DNA of 23,124 nt from Candidatus Neomicrothrix sp. UBA2974 (GTDB lineage Bacteria; Actinomycetota; Acidimicrobiia; Acidimicrobiales; MedAcidi-G1). The notes beneath the pieces were generated by a model. It was not told where the DNA came from. It did not search any database and saw only the letters and a list, made by a program, of their open reading frames with translations. Location of the stretch: the NCBI GenBank assembly GCA_002348705.1, contig DEAU01000041.1, positions 1-23,124 of the forward strand. The letters run 5' to 3'. Shown here piece by piece: positions 7,409-15,491 of this stretch (its first letter is position 1; each line of letters starts with the position of its first letter). Both the position numbers and the translations under genes were made by a program.

Positions 7409-8320
7409 ATGGCCAGCGCCTTGCGAATGCCCCGCGACGGCCGGCCCCTCGGTTTGACACTGGCATTCACAGGAATGTTTCTGGTTTCAACCGATTCACT
7501 ACTAGTCCGAGTTGCCGAACAGGATTCCAACGTCGACGGATGGACAATCGCCTTCATGGTCGGCCTGTTCTCAGTACCTGTCACCTGGAGCTTGGCTGTG
7601 CGTTCACTGGGACGAGACACACTGCGCCAGATAGTCCGTTGGCGTTTAACGCTGCTAGTCACAGGGTTGTTGGGTGGCATCGGAACCACTTCGTTTCTCA
7701 CCGCAGTGACACTGACGTCGGCCGCCAATGTGGTGGCGATCATTGCCTCGGGTCCAATCTTCGCTGCGGCTCTAGCTCACCTCGCTCTCCAAGAACGCAC
7801 CTCAGCGCGGACTTGGCGAGCCATCTGTCTCGTAGTTGTCGGCATCATGGTGATCGTCAGTGGGTCAATCGCTGCCGGGGGAATCGCCGGCGATCTCGTA
7901 GCCCTACTGGCAATCTTTGTCTTTGCCGTCAACTTGGTTATTTGGCGTCGGCACCCAGAACTGCCTAGGACTCTGGTAGTCGCCGTCACTGCTACGTGCA
8001 CAATGGCCGTAACCGCTGGCTTCGCCGATACGTCACTACTGGACCGCCAGGCGTTTTTCGCCACTCTGGCCATGGGTGGATTCTTCGGGCCAGTTGCCCG
8101 CCTGTGCATGTCGACCGCCACTCGACACGCCCCTCCGGCCGAAGTCAGCCTGTTCACCCCAGTGGAGACCGTGGCCGCAACACTATGGGTGTGGCTGTGG
8201 TTCGAGGAAGTGCCACCGACCCCGACCTTCCTCGGCGGCACGATCGTGGTAGCAGCCGTGTTCTATGGCCTTACTGGCCCAGTGCGAGAAATGGACGTCG
8301 AAACCCCGAGGCAGACATGA
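7409..8320 (+). CDS. EamA/DMT-family permease
   Basis: A 303-residue integral membrane protein with about ten hydrophobic segments in two halves, as in EamA (drug/metabolite transporter, RhaT/PagO-like) permeases. The first half begins LGLTLAFTGMFLVSTDSLLVR, and the end of the first repeat shows the typical TSAANVVAIIASGPIFAAALAHLALQER. The second half ends with APPAEVSLFTPVETVAATLWVW and TFLGGTIVVAAVFYG. The family exports or imports small metabolites such as amino acids and nucleosides; the substrate here cannot be inferred. ATG 7409 is chosen; ATG 7427 is an alternative, and neither has a strong ribosome-binding site. Its TGA overlaps the ATG of the YbaK-like gene (ATGA), so the two are almost certainly co-translated. 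It is divergent from the sulfatase gene across 100 bases. Confidence 0.88.
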   Translation: MASALRMPRDGRPLGLTLAFTGMFLVSTDSLLVRVAEQDSNVDGWTIAFMVGLFSVPVTWSLAVRSLGRDTLRQIVRWRLTLLVTGLLGGIGTTSFLTAVTLTSAANVVAIIASGPIFAAALAHLALQERTSARTWRAICLVVVGIMVIVSGSIAAGGIAGDLVALLAIFVFAVNLVIWRRHPELPRTLVVAVTATCTMAVTAGFADTSLLDRQAFFATLAMGGFFGPVARLCMSTATRHAPPAEVSLFTPVETVAATLWVWLWFEEVPPTPTFLGGTIVVAAVFYGLTGPVREMDVETPRQT

Positions 8321-8841
8321 GTGGGATTACCGGATCCGACCTCGTTCTAGATGAATTGATCGACTTGGGTGTCGATTACGAAGTAATGCCCTGCGACCCG
8401 ACGCTGGCTGACACGGCGAACTTCTGCAGCTCCTACGGAATCGATCCCTCTGACTCTGTCAACGCAATCCTCGTTGCCGGAAAGGCCCGCGAAGGTCAAG
8501 ACCGTCTCTATGCCCTCTGTCTCGTGCTGGCCACCCACCGACTCGACGTCAATGGAACAGTCCGGGAACGGCTCGGCAGCCGCAAAGCCTCGTTTGCCAG
8601 CGCCGAAGAAACGATCCATTTGACCGGAATGCAGATCGGCGGTGTTACTCCGTTCGGCCTGCCTGAAGGAGCCGATATACCCATCTGGGTTGATAAAGAC
8701 GTACTGACCCGTGATCGCATAGTGGTGGGCGGAGGGTCACGCGACCGGAAACTCCTGCTGCCTCCGATTGGATTGCTAGCCCTCCCGAGTGCCCAAATAA
8801 TTGACGGCCTAGCCCGGGTTGTCCCATCACCTGAGAACTGA
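8317..8841 (+). CDS. YbaK/ProX-type aminoacyl-tRNA editing domain protein
   Basis: A 174-residue single-domain protein of the YbaK / prolyl-tRNA-synthetase-associated fold. Members hydrolyse mischarged tRNA (for example Cys-tRNA-Pro or Ala-tRNA-Pro) or act on related substrates. Signs are the spacing of the hydrophobic strands, ALCLVLATHRLDVNGTVRERLG with the RKASFASAEE segment, and the late GGVTPFGLPEGADIPIWVDKDVL strand-loop, a hallmark of this family. The start ATG 8317 overlaps the stop of the upstream permease gene by 4 bases. The exact tRNA specificity cannot be told; the coupling to an EamA permease may be operonic convenience or a metabolite link. Confidence 0.85.
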   Translation: MSGITGSDLVLDELIDLGVDYEVMPCDPTLADTANFCSSYGIDPSDSVNAILVAGKAREGQDRLYALCLVLATHRLDVNGTVRERLGSRKASFASAEETIHLTGMQIGGVTPFGLPEGADIPIWVDKDVLTRDRIVVGGGSRDRKLLLPPIGLLALPSAQIIDGLARVVPSPEN

Positions 8842-8885
8842 CCAACTTCCAACTCTCGATGCTCAGCCAATCCTCAGGGTCGAGG

Positions 8886-9242
8886 TCAAGAACAAGCCAA
8901 ATGCTTCGCTAGGGCGTCACGAGCACTTCCCGGCGGCGCCCCTTCGACTAGGCGCCGCACAGAATCACTGCGACCCATCGCCTTGAGCAGATCGACGGTC
9001 AGCGTGTCAACGACGCATATTAAGTCAAGGCGTGTGCCCTCGGTGAGTGGATCAGCGATCAAACCGTCAAGCACAGGGCCGCATTCCAGTTCCGCCCGAA
9101 TCATCTTCAACGAGGCAGCCTCCAGTTCGTCGAGAGCGTCAAGGATTCGCAGGATCTGAGTCGCCTGTTGATCAGTCAATAGGTCGTCGTACCAGCCGTC
9201 TCCAGAGCGCGGGCCATAATGGTTCGGGGACTCGTTGGACAC
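8886..9242 (-). CDS. Hypothetical protein, 118 residues
   Basis: I do not recognise this protein. It starts at GTG 9242, with AGTAGG a few bases upstream, and stops at 8886. It has no signal peptide or membrane segment. The N-terminal 20 residues are polar; the middle (LLTDQQATQILRILDALDELEAASLKMIRAELE) is likely helical and amphipathic, followed by DLICVVDTLTVDLLKAMGRSD and a short basic tail. It looks all-alpha and acidic. It is convergent with the YbaK-like gene and divergent from the MazG-like gene. The protein-like composition supports a real gene, but the frame on the opposite strand is also open over part of it, so confidence is moderate. Confidence 0.6.
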   Translation of the reverse strand: MSNESPNHYGPRSGDGWYDDLLTDQQATQILRILDALDELEAASLKMIRAELECGPVLDGLIADPLTEGTRLDLICVVDTLTVDLLKAMGRSDSVRRLVEGAPPGSARDALAKHLACS

Positions 9243-9319
9243 CTACTGAGTGTGGATCGAACGTACGCGCGATGGGTGGATACCCACTGACCTGCGATTT
9301 GACCGGTACCGTCGCCGCG

Positions 9320-9571
9320 GTGGAACTATCAGAGGTACAAGCACTGATGGAAGACCTCTACGGTCAGGTCGACCGTGCTCGTGGCGTGCCAGCCACGGTG
9401 GCCTGGTTGTGCGAAGAACTTGGCGAACTGGCCCAAGCCACCCGGAAGGGGACAACCGACGAACAACTCCACGAATTGGGTGACGTACTGGCGTGGCTAG
9501 CCAGCCTCGCCAACCAACTGGACCTATCCCTTGACGATGCTATGGAACGCTACGTCACCGATCCACCCTGA
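9320..9571 (+). CDS. MazG-like nucleotide pyrophosphohydrolase
   Basis: A small all-alpha NTP pyrophosphohydrolase of about 83 residues. It keeps the MazG metal-binding pattern: EELGELAQATRKG (ExxE) followed after about 20 residues by LHELGDVLAWLASLANQLDLSLDDAM (ExxD). Such proteins hydrolyse non-canonical or excess nucleoside triphosphates to the monophosphate and pyrophosphate, a house-cleaning role. GTG 9320 is chosen because homologues start just before the VELSEVQALMEDLYG helix; the in-frame ATG at 9272 would add 16 residues that look non-homologous. Neither has an obvious Shine-Dalgarno. The gene is convergent with asd. Its specific substrate is unknown. Confidence 0.8.
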   Translation: MELSEVQALMEDLYGQVDRARGVPATVAWLCEELGELAQATRKGTTDEQLHELGDVLAWLASLANQLDLSLDDAMERYVTDPP

Positions 9572-9620
9572 CCGGACTTTCGGCTAGATCGATTGGATCG
9601 CCGGCGACAGGGAGACCACA

Positions 9621-10643
9621 TCAGCGCCGGCGAAGGATTTCCTCGGCGATCTGGATGGTGTTGAGGGCGGCACCCTTGCGGAGATTGTCACCCGATAGAA
9701 ACAGCGCTAGGCCGTTAGTTCGGGTGTCGTCGGCCCGAATACGACCCACGATGGTGTCATCGACTCCTGCAGCGTCCAATGGCGTCGGCACATCCGCAAG
9801 CGTCACACCGGGGGCATTGGCCAGCAATTCTGTTGCCTTCTCCGAGGACAGGGGTCGATTGAACTCGGCGTGAACCGAGAGTGAGTGCCCAGTGAAAACT
9901 GGAACCCGCACACAGGTTCCAGATACTGACAAATCTGGGATACCGAGGATCTTGCGACTCTCGTTGCGTAGCTTCTGCTCTTCGTCGGTCTCTCCCCGGC
10001 CGTCGTCAACAAACGAACCGGCATGAGCCAAAACGTTGAATGCGATAGTCCGGGCAAATGACGATGACTCAGGGAAGTCGACGGCACGACCGTCGTACAC
10101 CAACGCCGGAGCACCTTCCATAACTGCTAGGACCTGACTGGCCAATTCATCAACACCTGCCAATCCAGCACCCGACACTGCCTGGTAGGTCGCCACGGTT
10201 ATTGACCGCAGACCGGCTTCAGCGTGAAGAGGTGCTAACACTGGCATGGCGGCCATGGTCGTGCAGTTGGGATTGGCGACGATGCCTTTGGGGATGTCGT
10301 CCAGCGCGTCGGAGTTCACCTCGGGCACCACAAGTGGAACCTCGGGATCCATACGCCAACCCGACGAGTTATCTATGACGATGACGCCTGCACTCGCCAT
10401 CTTCGGTGCGTGCTCTAGAGAGGCGGTTTTGCCGGCACTAACGAGGGCCACATCGATACCCGACCAGTCCGCAGTAGCAGTGTCCTCGACGACAATCTCC
10501 CGATTACCCCAGATAATGGTGGAACCTGCCGAGCGGGCCGACGCGAAGAATCGAAGGTTCGCCAAGGGAAAAGCACGCTCGGCAAGCAGAGTCCTGATGA
10601 CCCCACCGACCTGACCGGTGGCCCCAACGACTGCGATATCCAT
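9621..10643 (-). CDS. asd: Aspartate-semialdehyde dehydrogenase
   Basis: A 340-residue cytoplasmic enzyme that reduces 4-aspartyl phosphate to aspartate 4-semialdehyde with NADPH, feeding lysine/diaminopimelate, threonine and methionine synthesis. It has the N-terminal NADP-binding GATGQVG (7-13), the catalytic NPNCTT with C127, DNSSGWRMDP (91-100) before it, and the late SVHAEFNRPLS segment with the expected active-site His. The length is normal. It is the last gene of a minus-strand run that starts with lysC, with two lipoprotein genes between. The ATG at 10643 lies 36 bases after the previous stop and has only a weak ribosome-binding site. Confidence 0.95.
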   Translation of the reverse strand: MDIAVVGATGQVGGVIRTLLAERAFPLANLRFFASARSAGSTIIWGNREIVVEDTATADWSGIDVALVSAGKTASLEHAPKMASAGVIVIDNSSGWRMDPEVPLVVPEVNSDALDDIPKGIVANPNCTTMAAMPVLAPLHAEAGLRSITVATYQAVSGAGLAGVDELASQVLAVMEGAPALVYDGRAVDFPESSSFARTIAFNVLAHAGSFVDDGRGETDEEQKLRNESRKILGIPDLSVSGTCVRVPVFTGHSLSVHAEFNRPLSSEKATELLANAPGVTLADVPTPLDAAGVDDTIVGRIRADDTRTNGLALFLSGDNLRKGAALNTIQIAEEILRRR

Positions 10644-10679
10644 GGGCTTCAGACTAGCGACGACCCCTCTAGGGTCCGT

Positions 10680-11429
10680 CTAGGATTCGCCACTCAGGTA
10701 TTGCTCCTCTGGAGTGGGGTCGAATAGGTCAGTCATGGCTTCCATTATCGGGTAGCCGTGTCCACAGGACTGATCAACATAAGCAGCAAGACGTCGGGCT
10801 GAGAGATCCAGTTCGACACCATCAACCACTGGCGAATCGACGACGTAGGCGAAAACCAGAGCCTGAAGCCTGGGCATTGTCACCGTTTCGGCATCGAGGC
10901 GATCCAACTCAACCCCCAAATCGGCGTACACCCGATTGAGGAGGCCAACGTCTGGCCGCAGTTCATCGGGTACACGGTTGTTTGTCCAGGCAAGTAGGTT
11001 CCGCGTAGCGAGCAGCAACGCGTGCTGACTACGAGCATCGATTCCGCCATCCTCAGGGAGGACTGCCTCTACCTCAAGCACCAACTCAGCCGACTCGAAA
11101 GCGAGTTCGGCACAGAACCATCCCGGTGCCTCGGGAATTGGGCCACCTGCAAGGGAAGTCGGTGGCGCTGGAGTTGTACCTGGCTCTACTGAGGGCTTCA
11201 TCTGGTCATTTGACGGGGACGCCGATTCCACCGTGGTAGTGGCGGCCAGAGCCGTCGTCGACGGCGTGTTGGTCCTTGGCTCGGACACTTTGGCAGCTTC
11301 GACCATTGTGGTGGTCGGACCCGGGCTAACTGAGGGATTTCCTCCACTGCCACAGGCGACCGTGCTGGTAATCCCGAGAACCAGCCCAGCGACAGTGAGG
11401 CCACGCAATATCCGGTACTGCTGGGTCAT
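10680..11429 (-). CDS. Lipoprotein of unknown function (C-terminal paired-Cys helical domain)
   Basis: A 249-residue predicted lipoprotein. The signal peptide ends at the lipobox STVA-C26. It is followed by a Ser/Thr/Pro/Ala-rich linker (about 27-100), then a helical domain from FCAEL (C106) to QSCG (C222) that contains LLAWTNNRVPDELRPD (145-160). The same layout, with LAWxxxxVPxELRxD between two terminal cysteines, occurs in the upstream lipoprotein, so the two look like distant paralogues. The ATG overlaps the previous stop by one base (TGATG), indicating translational coupling. It sits outside the membrane, tethered by lipid and a flexible linker. The function is unknown; a periplasmic or cell-wall binding role would be guesswork. 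Confidence 0.82.
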   Translation of the reverse strand: MTQQYRILRGLTVAGLVLGITSTVACGSGGNPSVSPGPTTTMVEAAKVSEPRTNTPSTTALAATTTVESASPSNDQMKPSVEPGTTPAPPTSLAGGPIPEAPGWFCAELAFESAELVLEVEAVLPEDGGIDARSQHALLLATRNLLAWTNNRVPDELRPDVGLLNRVYADLGVELDRLDAETVTMPRLQALVFAYVVDSPVVDGVELDLSARRLAAYVDQSCGHGYPIMEAMTDLFDPTPEEQYLSGES

Positions 11430-12502
11430 CAGGTGGAAGGCCCGGTCCCAGCGAGCAAATCGAACAGCATCGAAGACGTCTCTCCGCAGGTTGAGAACGC
11501 CCAGTCCTGAAGGCGGTCGTTGGCTGCGTCCACCTCATCCCAGTTCCTAGACAGTTCGGCCTCAATGCGTGTCATCGCGCCCAACAACGCCTTCAAACGG
11601 GCGCGACCATCTCCTTCGGCTTCTTCATCGACGGTCGTTTGAAGGGTCTCTGCCATCAACTCCACAATCCGGCGACTTGTGTCATGAACTAGGACTGCAT
11701 CGACCCGTAGCTCCTTGGGAACTTCGTCAATCAGCCAAGCGAAAATCTCGTCGGTCATCTGGAACATGACCAGCAGATCAAGCGGGTCAAGTTCCTCCGC
11801 CGACTCAGTCTCTACAACCAGCAGAGTCGTCATCATGTCGCCAAGGCGGTCAGCCAGTCCGGCGCATACTGGAGAGGACTCGGCATCACCGCCCATCTCT
11901 GAAGTGACCATGCACCTCAGGGCATTAGCCATGATCGGCGTATCAGCCAACAGGTTGTCTACTTCTCGATCGCCGAGATCTACCGATCCCGAGGCAAAGC
12001 GGGCTTCGAGCACCGGCACAAGATCTTCGTCGGTCAACCCATCTAGCAAACAGTGAAAGTCCATTTGGGGTATTAAGGAATCTTCGGCGATGGCTTGCTC
12101 CATTCCAAGGGCCACCAGCCGAATTACCAACTCACACTGGCGCAAAGCACTGACCGTAAGGCGCGCTTGGTCGGGTCGGGGACCATTCCGAGTGAGGGTC
12201 ACTACCTCTGCGGGTTCCAAGTCGACTAAAAGTCGATCAGCCACACAGCCCAGATCGGCATCAGTAAGGCTGTCGAGGACCGGCGTCGCAGCAGCCACAT
12301 CAGTAACGAATCCGCTCCGGGCTTCCGCCGCCGTAACTGTGGTAGTTGAGACGGCCAAACTCGCGGCGGTGGTTGCCTCTAGGGTCGGATCCGGAAAGGT
12401 GTTAGCACCTGACGAACCACAGGCTGCGACGGCTGAGCCGAGGACCCAAAGGAGAGCTAAAGGGAGAAAAAAACGGGGCAGTACCTTGCGCGTAAAGTTC
12501 AT
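11429..12502 (-). CDS. Lipoprotein of unknown function with internal repeats
   Basis: A 357-residue predicted lipoprotein from ATG 12502, which has GAAGG upstream; an in-frame upstream start would add 25 residues ahead of the signal peptide and is unlikely. The lipobox is AVAA-C28. After a Thr/Ala-rich linker there are two related segments, each with LTDxDL near its start and ALRxC about 43 residues later (about 78-123 and 155-197). A C-terminal domain spans VCAGL (C213) to STCG (C339), with IFAWLIDEVPKELRVD (253-268) resembling the domain of the next gene. It lies 78 bases after lysC and is coupled to the downstream lipoprotein. No enzymatic motif is seen. Similar LTD-x-Cys repeats occur, as I recall, in other actinobacterial lipoproteins without known function. 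Confidence 0.82.
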   Translation of the reverse strand: MNFTRKVLPRFFLPLALLWVLGSAVAACGSSGANTFPDPTLEATTAASLAVSTTTVTAAEARSGFVTDVAAATPVLDSLTDADLGCVADRLLVDLEPAEVVTLTRNGPRPDQARLTVSALRQCELVIRLVALGMEQAIAEDSLIPQMDFHCLLDGLTDEDLVPVLEARFASGSVDLGDREVDNLLADTPIMANALRCMVTSEMGGDAESSPVCAGLADRLGDMMTTLLVVETESAEELDPLDLLVMFQMTDEIFAWLIDEVPKELRVDAVLVHDTSRRIVELMAETLQTTVDEEAEGDGRARLKALLGAMTRIEAELSRNWDEVDAANDRLQDWAFSTCGETSSMLFDLLAGTGPST

Positions 12503-12580
12503 GTTCGAATCGCCTTCGTCCTCCGGACGGCGCGTAGAAGTCATCGGAGACAGGGAGTTCCGGCGAAAAGCCGGCACTAG

Positions 12581-13798
12581 TCAGGCCTCGTGCAGACTGA
12601 AGGCCTCGTGGAGAGCGCGCACCGCGTCTTCCACTTGTTCACCGTCAACTACGCAACTCACTCGGATCGCCGAAGTAGAGATCATCTGGATGTTCACACC
12701 ACAGACAGAAAGCGTCTCGAACATCGTGGCGGCTACACCTGGATTCGAACGCATACCCGCACCCACCACGCTAACTCTGGCGATCGTGTCGTCCGAAGAC
12801 ACTCCGGCCGCGCCAACCTCGGTCGCCAAGAGTTCGGTGTGCTCTAAAGCGCGGGCCAAATCAGCGTGGGGGACGGTGAATGAGATATCGGTCACGCCGT
12901 GGTCTGACACGTTCTGCACGATCATGTCGACATTGACTTGCTGATCAGCCAACGCACGAAACACGGTGGCTGCTACCCCTGGACGATCGGGCACGCCAGC
13001 AAGTGTCATCTTGGCTTCGGACGTGTCGTGGGTGACCGCCGAGACGATGGCTTGTTCCATTTCAGGTTCCTCCTCATCGACCCACGTTCCTTCCTGCCAG
13101 GTGAAGGCAGAACGGACATGGAGACGCACCCCATGGGTGCGGGCGTATTCGACAGACCGCATGGAGGGCTTCGGACAACCAGTGGCCGTCATCTCCAGCA
13201 GTTCGTCAAACGAGATCTTGGACATTCGTCGGGCCGTCGGGACGACTCGTGGATCGGTGGTATAGACGCCAGTGACGTCGGTATAAAGCTCGCAGCAATC
13301 AGCACCTAGGGCGTGTGCGATAGCCACCGCGGTGGTATCCGAACCACCCCGGCCCAAAAAGGTCACCTCGTGGTCGCTGGAAACTCCCTGCGAGCCACCC
13401 AGTACTGCGACACGACCGGCCTCCAACGAAGCACGAACCCGGTCGGGCCGCACCTCGAGAATCTTCGCATTGCGATGATTCGTGTCCGTCAGGAAGCCGG
13501 CCTGACTGCCAGTAAATGATTCCGAATCAATTCCGATGTCGTGGAGGGCCATGCAGACCAGCGCCGTGGCCTTCCGCTCACCGGCCGTGACGAGCATGTC
13601 CATCTCCCGTCCCGGATGGACCGACGAAACCTCATCGGCAAGGCGCAATAACTCGTCGGTCTCCTTACCCATGGCCGAAACCACAAGCACCACCTGGTCA
13701 CCTCGCCGCACGCTACGCGCAACGTGAGCGGCAACCTCGCGCATGCGTTCAGCATCTGCGACGGAAGTGCCACCGAACTTCTGGACGACGAGAGCCAC
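12581..13798 (-). CDS. lysC: Aspartate kinase
   Basis: A 405-residue enzyme that phosphorylates aspartate, the committed step to lysine, threonine, methionine and diaminopimelate. The kinase domain begins VVQKFGGTS (4-12), with VLVVSAMGKETDEL, the GGSDTTAVAIA motif and ELYTDVTGVYTTDPR following. Two ACT domains at the C-terminus (AGVPDRPGVAATVFRALA and VVGAGMRSNPGVAATMFETL) are where lysine/threonine feedback usually acts. GTG 13798 with GGAG just upstream is chosen because the conserved fold starts there; the open frame continues 168 codons upstream through the divergent cyclophilin gene and is not real. In many actinobacteria an internal start yields a separate beta subunit; that cannot be judged here. 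It heads the run lysC - lipoprotein - lipoprotein - asd. Confidence 0.95.
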   Translation of the reverse strand: MALVVQKFGGTSVADAERMREVAAHVARSVRRGDQVVLVVSAMGKETDELLRLADEVSSVHPGREMDMLVTAGERKATALVCMALHDIGIDSESFTGSQAGFLTDTNHRNAKILEVRPDRVRASLEAGRVAVLGGSQGVSSDHEVTFLGRGGSDTTAVAIAHALGADCCELYTDVTGVYTTDPRVVPTARRMSKISFDELLEMTATGCPKPSMRSVEYARTHGVRLHVRSAFTWQEGTWVDEEEPEMEQAIVSAVTHDTSEAKMTLAGVPDRPGVAATVFRALADQQVNVDMIVQNVSDHGVTDISFTVPHADLARALEHTELLATEVGAAGVSSDDTIARVSVVGAGMRSNPGVAATMFETLSVCGVNIQMISTSAIRVSCVVDGEQVEDAVRALHEAFSLHEA

Positions 13799-13910
13799 GG
13801 GGCTCCACGCTACCGGCACCCCTAGCTGGCCCTGACGCAGGATATTTTGCACTGCGTTTAAATGAAGACTGGAGTACTGAAACCGAACCTCATCGGTAGG
13901 GTGCCGCCGC

Positions 13911-14756
13911 ATGGCAACAAAGAAGCGTCGTCCCGCCACTAGCCGAAACGGTAGAAATCCCATCAGCCACGAAGCCCGGGCACCGCGGGACAGTGGTGCT
14001 TCCAGTCGTTCGCCAGCAGTTCGAATCGTTGCTGGAATCGTCGCTCTAATGATGGTCGGCAGTCTGGCCTTCGTCGTCGCCGCCGGCCGAGGCTCTGGCA
14101 AGACCGCCACCCCGGTACCCACCCTCCCGACAATCGTCGACCCGTGTCCCGCTCTTGACAAGTCAGATGCTCCCCGGCTGGCCTTCAGCCACCGGCCTAC
14201 CTGGTGCCTAGAGAACGGCGTGGAGTACACGGCCGTCTTCGACACCACCGAAGGGGAGATACGCGTGGCGCTAGACCGCCACAACACTCCCGAGACGGTC
14301 AATAATTTCGTAGTCCTAACCCGCTACGGCTACTACGACGGCACGATGCTGTTCCGGTTCGACCCAACTATTGACATAATCCAAGGCGGCGCACCACACA
14401 CCAACAGTTGGTCTGACCCCGGACCCGGATACACCATCCCCGACGAGGGTGGTCAGTTCCTGAAACTAGCCGGCGGTGGCCTTTCCGGTCCGTTTACTTA
14501 TCAGGCCGGCGACCTCGTCATGGCACGTTCAGCAGGGCCCAATAGCTCCGGTGCCCAATTTTTCTTTGGCTCCGGTCCACGGGTCTCACTCCTCGACGGA
14601 CAAGGCACCTACCTGCGCTTCGGTCAAGCCGACGAGGCTGGGCGGGCTGTCCTAGCTGCGATGATGGGTCTGTACCAGACCGACGACTTGTCCCCATATG
14701 GCGGCGGTCCGATACGCGATGTCTTCATCCGATCGGTCACTATTGAAGTCGGCTGA
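13911..14756 (+). CDS. Membrane-anchored cyclophilin-type peptidyl-prolyl isomerase
   Basis: A 281-residue protein: a basic cytoplasmic N-terminus (about 1-37), one transmembrane helix (about 38-58, IVAGIVALMMVGSLAFVVAAG), a short Thr/Pro linker, then an extracytoplasmic cyclophilin domain (about 105-281). The domain shows the expected NTPETVNNFVVLTRYGYYDG, FRFDPTIDIIQGG with conserved Arg and Gln, and GAQFFFG. It would speed prolyl cis-trans isomerisation of secreted or envelope proteins. GGTAGGG sits 7 bases before the ATG. It is divergent from lysC across 112 bases and lies 42 bases before the aat gene, so the two may be co-transcribed. Two cysteines flank the start of the fold (about 83 and 102). 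Confidence 0.88.
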   Translation: MATKKRRPATSRNGRNPISHEARAPRDSGASSRSPAVRIVAGIVALMMVGSLAFVVAAGRGSGKTATPVPTLPTIVDPCPALDKSDAPRLAFSHRPTWCLENGVEYTAVFDTTEGEIRVALDRHNTPETVNNFVVLTRYGYYDGTMLFRFDPTIDIIQGGAPHTNSWSDPGPGYTIPDEGGQFLKLAGGGLSGPFTYQAGDLVMARSAGPNSSGAQFFFGSGPRVSLLDGQGTYLRFGQADEAGRAVLAAMMGLYQTDDLSPYGGGPIRDVFIRSVTIEVG

Positions 14757-14798
14757 CGCCAGGGCGAAGACAACCTAGCCAGAGCCTCCCAAATCACT

Positions 14799-15482
14799 GT
14801 GGCACCACCTGTCGAGCCTCCACCCAGTCCGTGGGCGTTCCCACCGGCCGAAACTGCAGACGAGAACGGGGTAGTCGGCATTGGTGCCGACATCGAGCCT
14901 GGAACGCTGTTGGCCGCCTATCGGTCCGGCCTCTTTCCCATGCCAACGGAGCCCGGAGGACCAATGGCCTGGTGGTCACCTGATCCACGGGGCATCTTGG
15001 ACCCGAGAAACTTGAGAGTGAGCCGTTCACTAAGACGCTCAATAAACCGGTTCGAAGTCCGAGTGGACACCGCTTTTCACCAAGTGGTTGAGGCCTGTGC
15101 TGATCCGACGCGCGACCGCAGATGGATCGACGACCGGATTACCACCGCATACGACAACTTGCACAAGCTGGGTTGGGCTCATTCGATTGAAGCGTGGGAC
15201 GAGGACGGCTTGGCGGGGGGCCTTTACGGAGTTTCAATCGGAGGCTTGTTTGCTGGAGAATCCATGTTTCATTGGCGAACTGACGCCTCCAAAGTCGCCC
15301 TCTATGGACTGGTCAAACTGCTTATGCGGGGTGGGAATAAACGTTTTGTAGATGTCCAGTGGTGCACACCGCACTTGTCCCGTCTTGGGGCACGAGAGGT
15401 TCCCCGGTCCGATTACCTTGATCTACTGACCGAACTGGTCGACATAAATGAGCCCGACTGGTCCGTCGGACGAATCAACTGA
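14799..15482 (+). CDS. aat: Leucyl/phenylalanyl-tRNA-protein transferase
   Basis: A 227-residue cytoplasmic enzyme that adds Leu or Phe from aminoacyl-tRNA to the N-terminus of proteins beginning with Arg or Lys, marking them for ClpS/ClpAP-type degradation. Signatures are AYRSGLFPMP and MAWWSPDPRGIL near the N-terminus, GGLYGVSIGGLFAGESMFHWRTDASKVAL in the middle, and FVDVQWCTPHLSRLGAREVPRSDYL near the end, in family order and with family length. GTG 14799 is the start; no upstream ATG fits. The stop lies 9 bases from the convergent carboxylase epsilon gene. No clpS or clpA is in the window. Confidence 0.92.
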   Translation: MAPPVEPPPSPWAFPPAETADENGVVGIGADIEPGTLLAAYRSGLFPMPTEPGGPMAWWSPDPRGILDPRNLRVSRSLRRSINRFEVRVDTAFHQVVEACADPTRDRRWIDDRITTAYDNLHKLGWAHSIEAWDEDGLAGGLYGVSIGGLFAGESMFHWRTDASKVALYGLVKLLMRGGNKRFVDVQWCTPHLSRLGAREVPRSDYLDLLTELVDINEPDWSVGRIN

Positions 15483-15491
15483 CCAATTGGC

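Noticed and set aside
9047..9319. Long upstream extension of the MazG-like frame.
   Set aside because: It overlaps the antisense hypothetical gene, and homologues begin near the VELSEVQ helix.
9599..9632. Two copies of the palindrome CGCCGGCG that could pair as a terminator after asd.
   Set aside because: The self-complementary GC-rich 8-mer can recur by chance in GC-rich DNA, one copy is inside the asd coding end, and no T-run follows.
13814..13906. Inverted near-repeat CGGCACCCCTA ... TAGGGTGCCG spanning the lysC-cyclophilin gap.
   Set aside because: Each arm lies in the ribosome-binding region of a divergent gene, one arm has an extra base and the distance is large; similar leader sequences explain it better than an operator.
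13799..13910. Lysine riboswitch upstream of lysC.
   Set aside because: The gap is only 112 bases, shorter than the lysine aptamer, and the expected conserved core is not seen.
13799..14302. The lysC reading frame stays open 168 codons upstream, through the cyclophilin gene.
   Set aside because: The aspartate kinase fold starts at GTG 13798 with a ribosome-binding site; the upstream part is antisense to a clear cyclophilin gene.
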